DNA of 64,000 bases from Megaleporinus macrocephalus (Eukaryota; Chordata; Actinopteri; Characiformes; Anostomidae). A program made the position numbers and the translations under genes. Positions 48,301-61,651 of the stretch are shown piece after piece. The number at the start of each line of letters is the position of its first letter. Position 1 is the first letter of the stretch. The notes beneath the pieces are model-generated. The model searched no databases. It saw nothing but the letters and a program-made list of their open reading frames with translations, and was not told the origin of the DNA. Location: positions 30,070,582-30,134,581 of the forward strand of contig CM038704.1 in NCBI GenBank assembly GCA_021613375.1. The letters are read 5' to 3'.

Positions 48301-50480
48301 ATCTGTGTAAGATAAGAAAAAAAGGTAAACAGATTAATCTTAAAACGGGTTTGCTTTATATATAGGCTAGAAATTATAATAAACAGAAATAGTTTCTTAT
48401 TCAATGGTTTTATTTTTAAAGCCTTGGGCCAAACTTGTCCCAACATGCCTCACTGTATGTCAGCATCACACACAGAGAGTTGGTGCTAGTCCAGCTCCAC
48501 AGCAGATGTGTGGTGAAGGAGGACAAGGCGGGGCAGGGCAGGGTCAGCGTTCATGCAGTGGAGACATGTTCTGCACTGTTGAGGTCCATTCGCTCTCCTG
48601 TGTTGCCAAATGCTCCACAGTGGCTCAGGCAGAGGCAGCAAGGCCATCAATCTCACTGCTGCTCTTCATTAGCCCAGTTAAATGTAGGCTCTGTCTGCAG
48701 GACTCAACCAGTAATGTGTCCTTCTTTGTTCATCTAGTTATCTGGACTTAAAAAATGTTCATATAAATTTGATATAAGTTATAAATTTGATATATAAATC
48801 TATACATTTTCTAAATGATTCTTGGCAGACCTGTTTCAGTTAGCAGTGTTGAGTAGGTAGTAATAGACTTAACCAAAGGACTCTTTGCTCATGCATTTTT
48901 GCATTTTGTAAATGAATGATGATGTTCTGTTTTTAAAACTGCTCCCTAGCCGGTTTCCACTGGTATTTTATCGACATTCTGCATTATTATTATTAACAGA
49001 ATCATGAGGTCTGACCTGTACACTGGATGCTGCATTCTTATGTTAGCTAGCTACTTGCAGTGCTGAGGATAATTCTATTCTGTCATGCAAAATAACATGA
49101 TTAGGGTAAATGGAGACCCCCCCTAGGGAGAAAAATGTTATGCAGGCCAAGCATGCATGCTATTTCCTTTAAACATTTCAATTCCTGTCTTGCAGAAACG
49201 ATGACACAATTTTAAGACCCCATGTTTGTTTTTATTTACCACTGAGTCTTCAACCCTAGCCTGAGTTTTGCGATCAGCACTAACCTGTTGACGGGCCGCA
49301 TTCAAGCTTTTGTAAAAACACTTTTCCTGGGTCTTTTCCCATTGTCAGTGGTGGTGGAGGGGCCGTGACTTACCTTTCTGTCTGTACACATTATCGGGAC
49401 AGTTCGCTGAGCTCCTGTCTATCCTCTGTGGAGAAGTACCTCATGCTGAGAGAGAAGGTGTTGAGGTGATGATTGCTTCCTGACCTCGGCAGTCCCTCCA
49501 TTACATCCACAGTAAAAGCCTCCGTTTCCTCCTCACCTGCCTCTAAATGGGTAAAGGTGCCTAACCACACCACGTTCCCTTTGATTTCACATCTGCGCTG
49601 TCATTTGATCCTTAACTCACCTCAATGCAGCACCTTTCCACTCCTCTGGCTCAGAGGACTTGTCATAGCTCAGCGGCCAAACAGCCTCCTCTGGTGCTGC
49701 CGCTGCTGTCGTCGTCTCTCTGGCCTTTTCCGTGCCTTTTTGATCAAGGCCTTTGACCACACAGGAGAGTCACACTTTATGGACCCTTCTGAAGATGCTT
49801 TTCTTCAACTAATACAGCAAATGACCTCAATGCAAATAAAGTGACCCATGCACTCATCTTCAGGCTTTCCATTACATTGCACTGGGACTGTCCCTTCATA
49901 GTCAATGTTTGATGTGACAAAGGCAAGCAATTACAGGAGGATGTCTTCTGATACAGTTGGAGGTCATTGTGCTGCTGAAAGTCACAAATCAGACAGCTGT
50001 TTGGTTTTTCACTAGGAACATAAGTGACCACAAATGTTCTCAAAACACACAGAATTAAGTTAAACATGCTTTTAGTAATCTAAGTGAACCATATTTTAGT
50101 GGTTGTTCTTACCTCAAAAAAATTGACATGTTACAGTTATTCTAATTCTGTGTATTATTTCCATGTAGCTTAATCTTATATGCTTCTAGAAATCAGTTGG
50201 ATAGGTATCCATTTCATCAAATGTTGCTCATGGTTTTCTTCAAACATACTTTTGTTGATTGTGGCCAAAGAGTTTCTTTATATGTCATCGGTCCACAGCA
50301 CTTGTTTCATGGCTGTCTACGGCTTGACTCTGTGAAGTTTTCTTTACTTAAGATGTTGATGCCTTGGGTTTTAGAACCTTTTGTTAGATGTTTATATGGT
50401 ATGATGAAGTACAATTATAAACATTCCATATGTGTGTTAGTGTTTTATTGACAAATACATCCAGTTTAAGACTTAATATT
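48301..50480. other. Gene-poor interval
   Basis: No recognisable gene or named repeat. 49,390-49,850 is unique and GC-balanced and could be regulatory. Confidence 0.35.
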
Positions 50481-50481
50481 T

Positions 50482-51702
50482 ACAGTGTTGACTGTTCTTC
50501 TTCTAGGCAAAATCTTGAATGATGGCAACCCATTCTTGCCTAATCACTGCTTGGACTTAATCACAATTTCTGGCCTGACCACAGGCTCTCAATGGGATTG
50601 AGATCTGGAAAGTTTCCTGGCCATAGACCCAAAATTTGAATGTTTTGTTCACCAAGCCACTTGGTTATCACCTTTGCCTTGTGACATGGTGCTCCATCAT
50701 GCTGGAAAAAGCACTGTTCATCTTCAGATTGCTCCTGGAACGTTGGGAGAAGTTGCTCCTGGAGGATGTTTGATACCATTCCTTATTCATGACAGTGTTC
50801 TTAGGCAAAATTTTGAGCGAACCCATTCCCGTGGATGAGAAGCAACCCCACACATGAATGGTCTCAGAATGCTTCACTGTTGGCATGACACAGGACTCAT
50901 GGTAACCTTTTCTTCACTGAACAATACATTTTCCAGATGTCACAAACAATCTGGGGAGGGGAGGGCTTCATTAGAGAAAAAACTTTCCCCTGTCCTCTGC
51001 AGACCAATCCCTATACTTCCTGCAGAATGTCAGTCTGTCCTTGATGTTTGTCTTGCAGAGAAGTGGCTTCTTTTCCGCCGTCCTTGACACAAACCATCTT
51101 CCTAAAGCCTTCATTTCACTGTGAGTTCAGATACACTCACTCCTGCCCTCTGCCATTCCTGAGCAAGTTGTGCACTGCTGGTGATGATCCTGATGCTTGC
51201 TTGACTTCCTTGGGCTCCCTGAAGCTTCTTCACTGCAACTGAACCACTCTCCTTGAAGTTCTTGATGATTGGATAAATGGTTGATTGGGGTGCATTGATG
51301 ACTGCACGTGTTTCCTTGGAGGTAACCATAGTTAACAGAAGAAAACTTTAAAGTACCCTTTTAAAGCAACCAGTCTGCTCTTCTAATCAGCATGACAGAG
51401 TGATGTCAGCTACCTTGTCCTCATTCACCTTTTTCTCCTGAGCTAACAAGAACATCACTGAAATGATGTTTGCAGGCTGTTGTGTAGGGCTAAAATGCAG
51501 TAGCTGGAATGCAGTAATTTTTGCAATAAGGTCATTTTTAATGGCAGGGAATGACTTTGCAAATAATTGGAATTCATCTGATGACTCTTCACAATCTAGA
51601 GTTAATACAAATTACTTTCAGAAGAACTGAGAAAATAAGAACATAAGAACTTTGTGAAAATCAAAATTTGTGCAATTCTCAAAACTAATGGCAATGACTG
51701 TA
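50482..51702 (-). mobile_element. Tc1-like transposon, full-length but inactive
   Basis: About 1.2 kb, the usual Tc1 length. The ends begin TACAGT on both sides (50,482 and the complement of 51,702), although the terminal repeats have diverged. The transposase remnant runs on the minus strand between them. Confidence 0.75.
50500..51330 (-). pseudogene. Tc1-family transposase pseudogene
   Basis: Read on the minus strand, an N-terminal helix-turn-helix segment (APQSTIYPIIKNFKESG) lies at 51,111-51,329. The catalytic core follows at 50,561-50,886 with HVWGCFSSTGMG, FQHDGAPCHKAK and FPDLNPIESLW, the contexts of the DD(E) catalytic acids. The pieces lie in different frames with stops and shifts between them, so no intact enzyme can be made. 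It is a neighbour-independent insertion in the gene-poor region. Confidence 0.88.
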
Positions 51703-52429
51703 CAATGATGCACCACCACTCTTGTGTCAGCTAAACATATTTGCAGATCTATTGATGTTATATGGTTTATGTATACCTTGGTATTTTAAATCTTGCATTT
51801 AATTCCACCGTGAGCTGACAATCGTATTGACTTTCTTAGCCTGGCATAATGAGTCCAAGATTTTGTTTAAGGCTGTTCACATTTATGTTACTTTTGTTAA
51901 TATGAATTAGTTTGTGTAGAACATGTATATTTTAATTTTTATATATTTTTTTAAATAGTCGCAGAGGCTGTAAATTTTGCTAATTAACAAATTAACAAAA
52001 CATTAATTTAGTAATTTAGCAAAGGTGACCAAACTTTTGCATAAAGTTATATAAATTATTCTATTTTGAGGCCACACTACACTGACATACGCTGCAAGTA
52101 GAAATGAAGAAATTTTTGATGTACACAGAACACGTAGATGGCTGCATTGAGAATAAAGTTATAATTATATGGTTGACTGTTGAAGTGTTAAATAAAACAT
52201 TTTAAAATAGTTACTGGTTTCTAGCTTAAAATATTTCAATCGACACTGTATACATTATTATTTAAGTGCCACTTTGATTCCAATTGACTTCAAACCTTTG
52301 AGTGGTAGAGTATATTCTTTAGTCTTTTATTATATTAAGAAGGCTGTAGAGCCAAGCAGAAACACTGAACAGTGTCAGGAGCCTGGGGTTCTCCTCTTCT
52401 TCCACCTCCACTAGATCTTACCTGAAATG
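51703..52429. other. AT-rich intergenic, nothing recognised
   Basis: No gene or named repeat. Confidence 0.4.
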
Positions 52430-53420
52430 AATTTAACAGCGTTTCCATGGCTACCAGGGGTTTGTGTGACTTATTGATTATTGTTCCTTCCCCTGGAGAG
52501 CCTCACATTATCCAGAGCTTAAAAGAGCAAGTGTGGAGAGCTGGAGTCCATAGGGGCCGAGCGCATGCCTCTGTACACACCACTTTACACTTGTAGCCAC
52601 TGACGGGAACAGACACGCGAATTCAATTTACACCACTTTAAGACAATGTAAACAATCTACACTCTGACAAGTGAGAGAAAAAAAAAACAAGCGTCAAGCC
52701 TCGGGAGTGCAAGTGGTCCACGAAGCGCCGTCACTATTTGTTTAGTTTCCAAACCAAAGGGGACCTCTTCTTAAGACTCCTCAAAACATCTTCTAGTCTT
52801 GCTGATTGGCTTTTAAAGTTGAAATCGTGCTGAGAATGCTGTCAGAGTTCAAGAACCAAAATTGAACTAATTACCCAGTTGCACTTTTGCAGACATGGCG
52901 ATGAGACATGGCGATGAACAATCAACTTTCCTGTTGAATATCTATAAATACATTCTTCTGAGGCCATGCTGATTTTTTTTTCTTTTGTGGCCTGGGCCTT
53001 TTAATTAAAGGACCAGACAGCAAATTAAAACTCTCCCTATGGAAAAGCAAAGCAGCGAAGGCAGAACAGCAGGGTTTGGGGAGAGATGCAGGGTTTCACT
53101 TGAAGGGGATCGATCCCCATGGAGCGCTGTCAGAATGTCAAAAAGCCTGACTCCACTAATCCCAAAGATGGCGTAGGAATCCCTCTTGCGATTATCTTCC
53201 TGATGAACATGCACAAAGGCTGCAGGAAAATGGGTCAGAAAAATGCTCGTTAGGCAGTTTGATACACTTTTGTCCTCTGTAATGTTGAGAAGATTAAATA
53301 TTCTCTGTGAACTCCCATAAGACAAACATTTGACTAAAAGACTTGCTTGAAAAACAACCCGTCCAGCTAGCGTAATTACTCAAAAGAGCGTCTTTGCTGC
53401 AGTCTCAGGAGCCTCTGAGC
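52430..53420. promoter_or_regulatory. Candidate conserved non-coding block
   Basis: About 1 kb of unique, transposon-free sequence with motifs such as TTATTGATTATTGTTCC (HOX/SOX-like), CTTTTAATTAAAGG and GCGTAATTACTC. A 106-codon minus-strand frame at 53,005-53,325 resembles no family. The regulatory reading is by context. Confidence 0.25.
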
Positions 53421-54169
53421 ACTCGGAGGCCTTTTAAAATGCCTAATGTTGAGATAATCAAACCACAACGTCAGACATCACAGCAGTTGTAGGACCTGTA
53501 GAACAATGTGAATAACAAGCAATATCTCCATTGAAAAGAAACCAGCACAGTCATGCAAGATGTTTGTGTGGTTAACATGAAAAACAAGGCAGTGATATTC
53601 CAAAAAACTTCTGGCCACATGTGTACCCTTACTGTTCTTTTGCACTTACCCACGATGCTGACAGCAGATCGCTGTCTATGCTGTAGCCATCAAAAGAAAA
53701 TCAAACAGTGTGATTGTTGTGTTTGATGTGATTAAACCATCAAAGGTTTTAATTGTTACTAAAACGCTTTCAAATCCTCTGTGTTCTCCTCACTCAGGCT
53801 GGTTCCCATCTTTCTTGCCTACAGAAAGCAGGACTTAGAATTCAAAAGCATTATAAAGACTTTTGATTGGATGTACTGGACAGTTCCCTTTGTTAGAGCA
53901 CGCTTCATGTATATTTTTCATACGGGACAAAAAAGTCAATTTACTTGCAATTCAGTTCTCAGTTTGCATTTAACAGTGTACATTTAAGGCAACTGTATTT
54001 GAACCTCATCCATCGCTCCACCGTGCTGGTGTACAGTTAAAGACAGTAGCCCATGTTTTTGTATTGGCCAAACCTAAAGTTTCTGACACCACAGCCTCAA
54101 GGCCCCATAGTAGACATCGTCTGGGGGCCCTGTTTCAAGAACCACTATTTGGTCCTTAAATCAGTTTCT
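53421..54169. other. Intergenic, nothing recognised
   Basis: No recognisable gene. Short frames have no family resemblance. Confidence 0.4.
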
Positions 54170-54413
54170 GGTCACAGAGCCGCTCTTAGCAGGATATTCT
54201 TGGATAGTTGGTCACTTAACCTGACAGTGACACTGATGTGTTTAAAACACTGCTGTGCTTGGTAAACTTATACCAGCACCACACACACAACCAAGTGAAA
54301 CTGCTGTGTGCTGAGAATTATATGCCATCCAAGTAATATCTGGCCAACAGTTATCCTGTGGTCAGAAACTGTGCAGCAACTGTTGAGCTATAGTCTGTAA
54401 TTACCCTCTACAT
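54170..54413. mobile_element. Fold-back MITE family, partial copy D1
   Basis: Contains ACAGTGACACTGATGTGTTT, TATACCAGCACCACACAC and TGTGCTGAGAATTAT, the inverted-half phrases of the family. It is truncated and sits directly against a fuller copy starting at 54,414. Confidence 0.6.
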
Positions 54414-55121
54414 ACACTCACTGGCCACTTTATAAGATGTAGCCATGAACGGTATCACATTTGTCCACTTTGTATCAGGTACCACTTGCTATGTGCTCTT
54501 TGTAGCTCTACAATTACATACTGCTGTCTATCAGTTTCTCTGCATACTATGTTAGCCTTTTTTTTACCTCTTTTTAATGATAAGGACCCCCACTGAGCTG
54601 GGATTATTCCAGTGATGGATCATTCTCAGCACCGCAGTGACCATGACATGGTAGTTACACGTTAGTGTGTGGTTGTGCTGCTGAAGTCTTTAATGAGCTC
54701 ATTATCACTGCTGGGCTAAGAATAGTCTGCCAGCCAAATATATCCGACAAACTGTCATCCTGTGGTCAGAAACTGACCATTGATGAACTATTGTTTCTGA
54801 CTTTACTTCTGCAAGGTGGAGAGTGATCCAGCACACAAATAATACCTGCTCAATGGTGGTGCTGCAGGGGTCCTGGTCAGTGATGAACAGGGTCAATGGA
54901 ACTAGCAAATTATGTAGAGAAACAGATGGGCTACAATCTGTACATCTGCAAAATACCTGTATATGGAATGTGGATGTGATGAAATTGATGCAAACCCCCC
55001 CCCAAAACCAGATAACCTAAAATGACAAGATGTACCTAATATAATGGTCAGTGATTATAGAGGGTTTGTAAGGTAGATAAAGCTCATAAAGAGAGTTTCT
55101 AATAAATTGGACAGTGAGTGT
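54414..55121. mobile_element. Fold-back MITE family, copy D2 with both termini
   Basis: The left end ACACTCACTGGCCACTTTAT (from 54,414) pairs with the right end ATAAATTGGACAGTGAGTGT (to 55,121) at 18 of 20 positions. TA lies at each border, as expected for a TA target-site duplication. The interior includes GGTAGTTACACG, GTCTGCCAGCCAAATATATC and TACCTGCTCAATGGTGGTGC. It is non-coding. The TA sites and end sequence suggest mobilisation by a Tc1/mariner transposase. Confidence 0.8.
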
Positions 55122-55239
55122 ACATTATCCAAGCTTCTTGAAGCATTTAACCAAATTTTATTACACCAATAATTGTTAAGAAAGCAAGCAGAAGCAAACT
55201 TCCATCAGTCTGATTTACAGTCAGACAAAAGTCTTAACA

Positions 55240-57300
55240 TCAAGTTGAATGACCTCAGTGCACCGAAGTGGCTCAGTGTGTTTTGTCCTGAGCAGCAAGT
55301 CAGGTTTGCCTTGTTATCAGAGACTCTCCGATAATGACTTTTTGTATCCCGAGACCTCGGACACTAGTCTGTTGTTCTTTCAGGAATATCCAAGTCAAAG
55401 AGGGATTAAAAAAGGAGAGCCTGAGCGAGAGATTGAAGGAAAAAACGAGTTTTTTTTACTGAGGAGTGGTGGGAGAAGCAGTAGAAGTTGTGGTCTCAGA
55501 GAGAGTAATCTGTGGCTCACAGTCAGCCGTGGCCCCTGCCTCAACCTCTCTGCTTTTATCTTCCCTTTGTTGGGGTGGCTGCACTGATATGGAGCTTCTC
55601 TCGCATGCCCCCCCCACTCCTCCTTTTTTCTCCTTCTCCCGCTTTTCTCTCCCTCTCTCCTGTACTGTGACTCCAAGCAAGATGATTACTTTCTCGTAAA
55701 GCCACTTCTTAGTTCACCCCATCTACCCTTCATCTCTATCGCTCTCTCTGTAACTCTCTCTCTTTTTCATTCATCCATCCCTTCTATAGCTTCTTTCATT
55801 CACTCGGGCCATCGTTCAATCTCTTACCCATCTCTCTCTCTCTCTCTCTCCTGTACCCAAGCTCTGTGCTTAGAAAACATCAAAGGGACCTATCATACCC
55901 TGATGGTTTAAATCTTTAAACAGTGAATAACAGCAGAGAACATCCAGACCCCTCTCGTCCCTCACTCGTGTCACCGTGTGTTGGTGCAACGGTGGCCAGG
56001 GGAGGAGGTCGAGGGGGGAACGAAGGGGGGGGGGTTCGTATTCTGAGGCTTTGCGGCCCAGCCCTGCAATGGGCTGGAGGTTTTGGTTGGGGACTCCAGT
56101 ACTCTCAGTGGGCCCCGTGAAAAGGGCCCTGGTGCTGTGATCACGGCTGGGCTGATATTCTGTTTGAAATGAGAATGGGCTAATTTTCATCAGCCTCCCG
56201 CACACTAGGGGTAGTCCCAGGTGCCACAGCATGCCAAGGGTCATCATTAGAAAATGACTGCCTTCAAAAAAAAAAAAAAGAAGAAGAACCCTGCTGCTGC
56301 AACTACAACATCTTGTGGCAATGTTCCACTTTTTTTCTTCCAGCTGTCTCTTTTTCTTTGTTAAATTTATAAGCATTAATGAAGAAAATTTATACAACCC
56401 ACGCTGCCGCTTCGGCAAGGCTCCTGAGCCTTCTTTCTTCCTTTATTTCCCTTTTTATCTTTCTTTTTTTATTTAATTTCCTCTCTCTCTCTCTCTCTTG
56501 CTCTGTCTTTTCCAGCAAATTCTGGCAGTGGGCCTTGTGTAGTAAACAAACAAACAAAGTATTCAGAGAAATGAAGGCGACTGCTAAGCAAGAGAGAGAG
56601 AGAAAGAGAGAGTGAGAGAGAAAGAGAGAGAGGGAGGGAGATGCTCATTTCTTATTTTTGAATTCAGAAAGATTCCATGATCAAAGAGGGCTCAATATCT
56701 CCCAGCTGTTCAAAGGGACTCGTATAAAACAAATGTGATGTGACCGGGAATAGAGGCGCGCTCATTAGGAGCTGAAGCGGATAACGACAGGTGAGAATAG
56801 GAGCCACATAGCGCGCTAATTCTCTCCCCCCACAGAACACAAGTTTGTTTGTTTTCCCTTCGTGCCCCCCCCACATCTTCCTGCACCCCACCTCAGCCCT
56901 TCACATTTGCCTTTTCTGTTGTTGTTCTTGATATTGATTAGGGAGGGAAGTGTGGAGACATCGAAGGGGGATTTTACGAAAATGCATTCTTTAGCTGTTT
57001 TGTTGGAGACAACACGCCGCCGCCCCCACGTCTCGGTGACGACCCAGCCCCTGAATGGAGGAACCACAGTGCTGTTTGTATACACAGTCACAGCGAGCTA
57101 AACAACTTGCTTTGGGTTCTCTTTAGGGGTTTTTGGATCTCTTTACCTGTTTCTGTCTCTCAATAAGAACACCAATTACTAAGCACGTCCTGGCTGTTGT
57201 GGAAGCTTTCTTCGCACTGCGCCTCACGCCAAAAGATAATAGAGCTGGGCATTGAGTGGCACAGACCTAAGGAGACTTTTTCCTCCTTCTTTTACTGTAA
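55240..57300. promoter_or_regulatory. Unique, pyrimidine-rich block, candidate regulatory sequence
   Basis: No protein family is visible, although several frames of 70-180 codons occur, most of them produced by CT-rich simple sequence at 55,610-55,850 and 56,420-56,500 and GA-rich sequence at 56,585-56,640. The pieces 55,920-56,260 and 56,680-57,260 are unique and transposon-free and could be conserved non-coding DNA. The G-rich tract at 55,996-56,034 can form a quadruplex. Confidence 0.25.
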
Positions 57301-57633
57301 GCACACCTCTCATGCCTTGTAAAACACGACTTGCAGGCCTAGCACGAGAGGCCTAAGGTAGTTACAATTCTTAGTTTCTTAAGATCATGACTTCATTGTG
57401 AGAAAAGGTTTTTTTCCCTAATATTTGTCTCTTTTTTTTATTGTGATCTAAAAACGCAAGATTACATAAACACTCAACAGACACTCAGTAACATATCAGT
57501 GATGTAGTAGCAGTGATGCATCTGGATACATTCAGTAGGTCATCAAGAGACTTTTAATTACCTGCCGTTGTTTTTACTCACTTTATTTGGAGGGTCCAAG
57601 TAGATGGTAGCCTGAGAAATCACTTAACATGTA

Positions 57634-57945
57634 ACCTTTGGGTTGAGGTCAAGGTTAGAGTTAGAACTACGGCTAAAGTTCTGAATAGGTTTGGGGTTGA
57701 GGTTAAGGTTAAAGTTAGGATTAGGGCTAAGGCTGGGGATCAGTTTTGGGTTGAGTTTACGGTTAGATTTAATATTAGGGCTAAAATAGTGTTAGGTTTG
57801 GGTTGAGGTTAAAGTTAGAATTAGGATTAGGGCTAAGGTTAGGGTTAGGATTTGGGTTGAGGTTAAGGTTAGAGTTCAGTTTTGGGTTGAGTTTACAGTT
57901 AGATTTAGGTTATGGTTGGAGCAAGGATTAAAGCTGAGGTTGAGT
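57634..57945 (+). repeat. Degenerate telomere-like GGTTAGG/GGTTAAGG tract
   Basis: About 300 bp of imperfect units around GGTTGAGGTTAAGGTTAG and TTAGGGCTAAGG, including a short AAGGTTAGGGTTAGG core near 57,837. It is too degenerate for a recent telomere relic. It is of the same type as the short opposite-strand tract at 23,772. Confidence 0.75.
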
Positions 57946-58237
57946 ATTTAGCCAAGCTCTTAACAATGAAGTTATAAGGAGTGTTTCAGTTCATACTGCT
58001 TTTTAATGAAGTACAATACAGGTCAGACAGTCAGAACAGAGTTGAGTTTTATTGTATCCGTTCTAAAGGCACAGTAACTGTTTTATTCAAAGGGATTAAG
58101 AGATGTTGGAAAATGGTTGTGTAACCTATGGCGTGAGCAGAGTTGTTATAGCTGAATAACCACAAGTGATATAAACCCCACCAAAGGTGCCCATACTGAA
58201 CTATTTCTTCTTTCTACCCTTTAATACTGTACAGTTA

Positions 58238-58840
58238 TATACACAGATCAGCAATAACATTAAAACCACCTCCCTCATTGTGTCTACACACTTTGTCTAT
58301 TTTTACAGCTCCATTTACAATACAGGTGCACTTTGAAGTTCTACACTTAAAGACTGCAGTCTTTCTGTTTCTCTGCATACTTTGTTAGCCTCTTTCACCC
58401 TGATCCTTAGTGGTCAGGACCGCCACATGATCACCATAGAGCAGGTATTATTAGATTGCTGTATCATGCTCAGCACTGCAGTGGCACTGACATGGTGGTG
58501 GTATGATAGTGTGTGTTGTGCTGGCATGAGTGCATCAGATTCAGCAGTGCTGCTGGACTTTTAAAACACCTTAGTGTCACTGCTGGACCGAGAATAGTCC
58601 ACCAACCAAAACTATCCAGCCAACAGCATCAATGGGGAAGGAATAGAGGATGACCAACACAAACTGTGCAACAAGGTTAAAGTGTCTAATAAATGTGTGG
58701 ACACAGTGTTTAATTACTTCACCGTCACTGCCATGTCTGATTTACTCGTACCATTTCAACGCTAATACATTACCACCAAGTCAGTGTCACTGAAGTGCTA
58801 AGAATGATCCACCACCCAACTAATATTCTGGAAAAGTAAA
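58238..58840. mobile_element. Fold-back MITE family, copy E
   Basis: The left terminus CAGATCAGCAATAACATTAA (58,243) is followed by ACCACCTCC, then GACTGCAGTCTTTCTGTTTC, GGCACTGACATGGTGGTGG and AAAACTATCCAGCCAACAGC, and the inverted half ends near CTAAGAATGATCCACCACC. The right terminus is missing. Confidence 0.8.
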
Positions 58841-61600
58841 GTGCATCTGTTTTCCTACTAAATTTTGTCAATAGGCTGACTTTGATGATATGTTGATATT
58901 AACAGCTTTAACTTCTATGCATGTTGTAAACAAATGATACACTTTTATACAGTCTCATTAATACAGGAGGCTACAGGACAAAAAAGATCCTGTAGATCAG
59001 CCTAGCACAGTTGTAATTTTACATCACTGCTCTTTGGAACTGAATGGGAGAACTTTTTCCATGACCATGTGGAATCGTGTTAATCGCAGTCATATCAAAA
59101 TCATGTGTTTAAATTTTTTTCTTTTTCTTTTTTGCTTCCTGACTTGCATGCAGAAGCTGTCCTTTAGATTGTGTGAATGTTTCTTGATGAATGGACAACA
59201 AAAATGGATTAAATTTAATTTCAATTAAAGTTTAAGAATAAGAATGTGTTTGCCCTCTGCTGTAAAATAAAAATTTTAAAAATGTAAATTATTTTTGTTC
59301 AGTAGTGATTCACTCCAGCACATCATCACAGTAAAGTCCAGTGTAAAAGCCCTAGTTAGGAACTGATGTATCTTGTGGGCCAGTTTTCCAGTTCAGCAAC
59401 CCAAAGGCTATAGATTTACAGCAAAACGTCTACTAGAATCTATACCATATGTGTTTACTCTGTTTTGGGCTGATTGTTTTTCTGTGTAAGTTGATGCTGC
59501 TGGTGTAAAACAACTAGGCCCAAGTGTATTGTACTGCGCGTTTGTGCCTTCAACATATGGTAGTAGTAGGAAGGGAAACTGATCTAGGGAGGGGAGATAA
59601 CTTGAGTTAGGCTGCAGTTCTGGTCTTCTTTTGCCTGGAGGTGGAAGACTGGACCTCAATCTTTTTAATAGCGGGACTGATGTGGACTGAGGAACAGGGT
59701 GGAGATGGGACTTTGGTGGTTATTGTAAAAACTATTATCTCTGGAAATGGTAGGTAGGAAATAATTGGTTAATCATTTGCATAAATGCAGAATTTTGTGA
59801 ATGCGCACTGACAAGGAAAGATCAGTTTACTGAACTGTCGCTAAAATAGTCTATATTTAATTATATATATATTTCTCCCCGATTTATCATTCCTGTGGCA
59901 ATGTGGCAGAAATAATTAATTTTTCAAGCTTTATCTTTTTCGGCCAGGTTGGTGGTGTTAGTTTTGCTCTGACATCGACACTGCAGGCCGCTTCACCTGT
60001 TTGATCAAAACAGGCTCGTGACAAACCACAGGTGAGTGACGAGGAAACTGACGCTTCCATAGCCCTCATACAGTGCTTCACACAGCATACTCACACACAT
60101 CAAACCCTGACACACTAATCCTGCTGCTTGAGAAAGTTAACTTTTTGGTTATCACATCAAGATTGCATTGCGTCTGTCGGATCATTCCTGTGAGCAGCCC
60201 AGACGATTTGAGTTTTTGTATTCCGCCGCCTTTTTATTGCTAGTATCGGATGTATCTGCTCAGGCCAACAGACAAAGGATGTGTGATATTGTGATATTTG
60301 TGGTACTGCGCTCACGCAATACATAAGCAATGGAGAGGCCCTTGAATAATAGACTGAACCAGACTGGAGAAACAGGCCTGTTTTATTCACAAGCCAGTAT
60401 GGAAAAATTGCTTTAGCCGGGGAATAGATGCAGCGGTTACATGGCATGTCGGTACAAAACATGAGCAAAAGCAAGTAAATATCAACATGGATATTCTGCA
60501 AACAACAAAATAGATGCAGTGTAACACATTCTTGCTAGCTGCACTTTCTTTCAATCTGACTGGAATCTCCCATCTATTCATTATAGCCTGCCTCCAGTAT
60601 TTCATATTTTCTTTGTTATTGACGGATAATGACAGGGATCAACTGACATTTTGTTTGTTGGTAGAAAGTGTGTGCATGTGGAACAGATAATAAGTTCATC
60701 CTCGGTGTGTTTGTGTGTACAAGGGTGTCTGTTTGATTTCTCGCTCTCTTCGCTTGAGACTTGACTGCAAATCATTCTAATTCCCGTCAAAGGTGAGGCA
60801 TTGATTTTGGTTTTTAACAATGTATGATCAGAAAATGCATGCAATCGGGTGGCAATACAGCAGTTCAACTGTTATGGTTTGACCTGTTATTTGCTAAGAT
60901 TTAGTAATTGCTCTCCTCTTCAGTTGGAAGAATTGGTTTTTATACCTGATGCAATACAGTATGTTTGATAGAAACTGGTGGCTGGAGGGTTATGAGCTGT
61001 TTCTGGGCTAATACGAAATACTCAATGCTATTGTATTGTATGCTCCTAATCTATCATAATAATTCTAACACATATTTATTAGGTCTCTTAGATCTTTTGC
61101 TATATAACATGGCATAATAATGCAGACTATATTATGGAGCAATTATTGACCACATACTGCTAAGATGCTTAGTCTTGTTTTTTTTTTTTTGTCTTGTCAC
61201 ATTTTGTATTTTATACGTTGCTTCTAATCCCTGAAGACACACCATTGTTCGCATTCCATTGGTTCACATTCTACTCCCCTAAGTGTATTAGAATTCTGCA
61301 GTGTTTACCTCTGTCCAGAAGGCCTAAAAGTAAGTGGGGATTCATAGTACTCAGTAGAAGTGAAGGAGTAGCACCTTGTCCAGCTTTACACAGCTTTAAT
61401 CTGTGCAGATGTGCCTCTATAAGGTTGAGGCCTCCTTTCTTTTTCTCTGCCAAGGCCTCAAATCTACCTTTTCAGACTCACCTACGCTGTGAGGATTAGA
61501 TTAACCCCAGTCAAACCTGCCTGAGAAAATCAACATGAGTGGGAGTATATATGTGCTTGACAGGATGCAGGTAAAGTTCTGTCTTTCTTTCTTTCCTCCT
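58841..61600. other. Gene-poor interval
   Basis: No recognisable gene. The interval is AT-rich with small unique pieces. The frames present (up to 114 codons) have no family resemblance or splice-supported structure. Confidence 0.35.
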
Positions 61601-61605
61601 TTTTT

Positions 61606-61608
<3 letters not shown>

Positions 61609-61648
<40 letters not shown>
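61609..61648. repeat. (CT)n microsatellite
   Basis: A CT run with one TTC interruption. Confidence 0.95.

Positions 61649-61651
<3 letters not shown>

Noticed and set aside
55870..56418. 182-codon minus-strand frame
   Set aside because: No recognisable domain. It spans a poly(A) run and GC-rich unique DNA and is not supported by splice sites or family resemblance.
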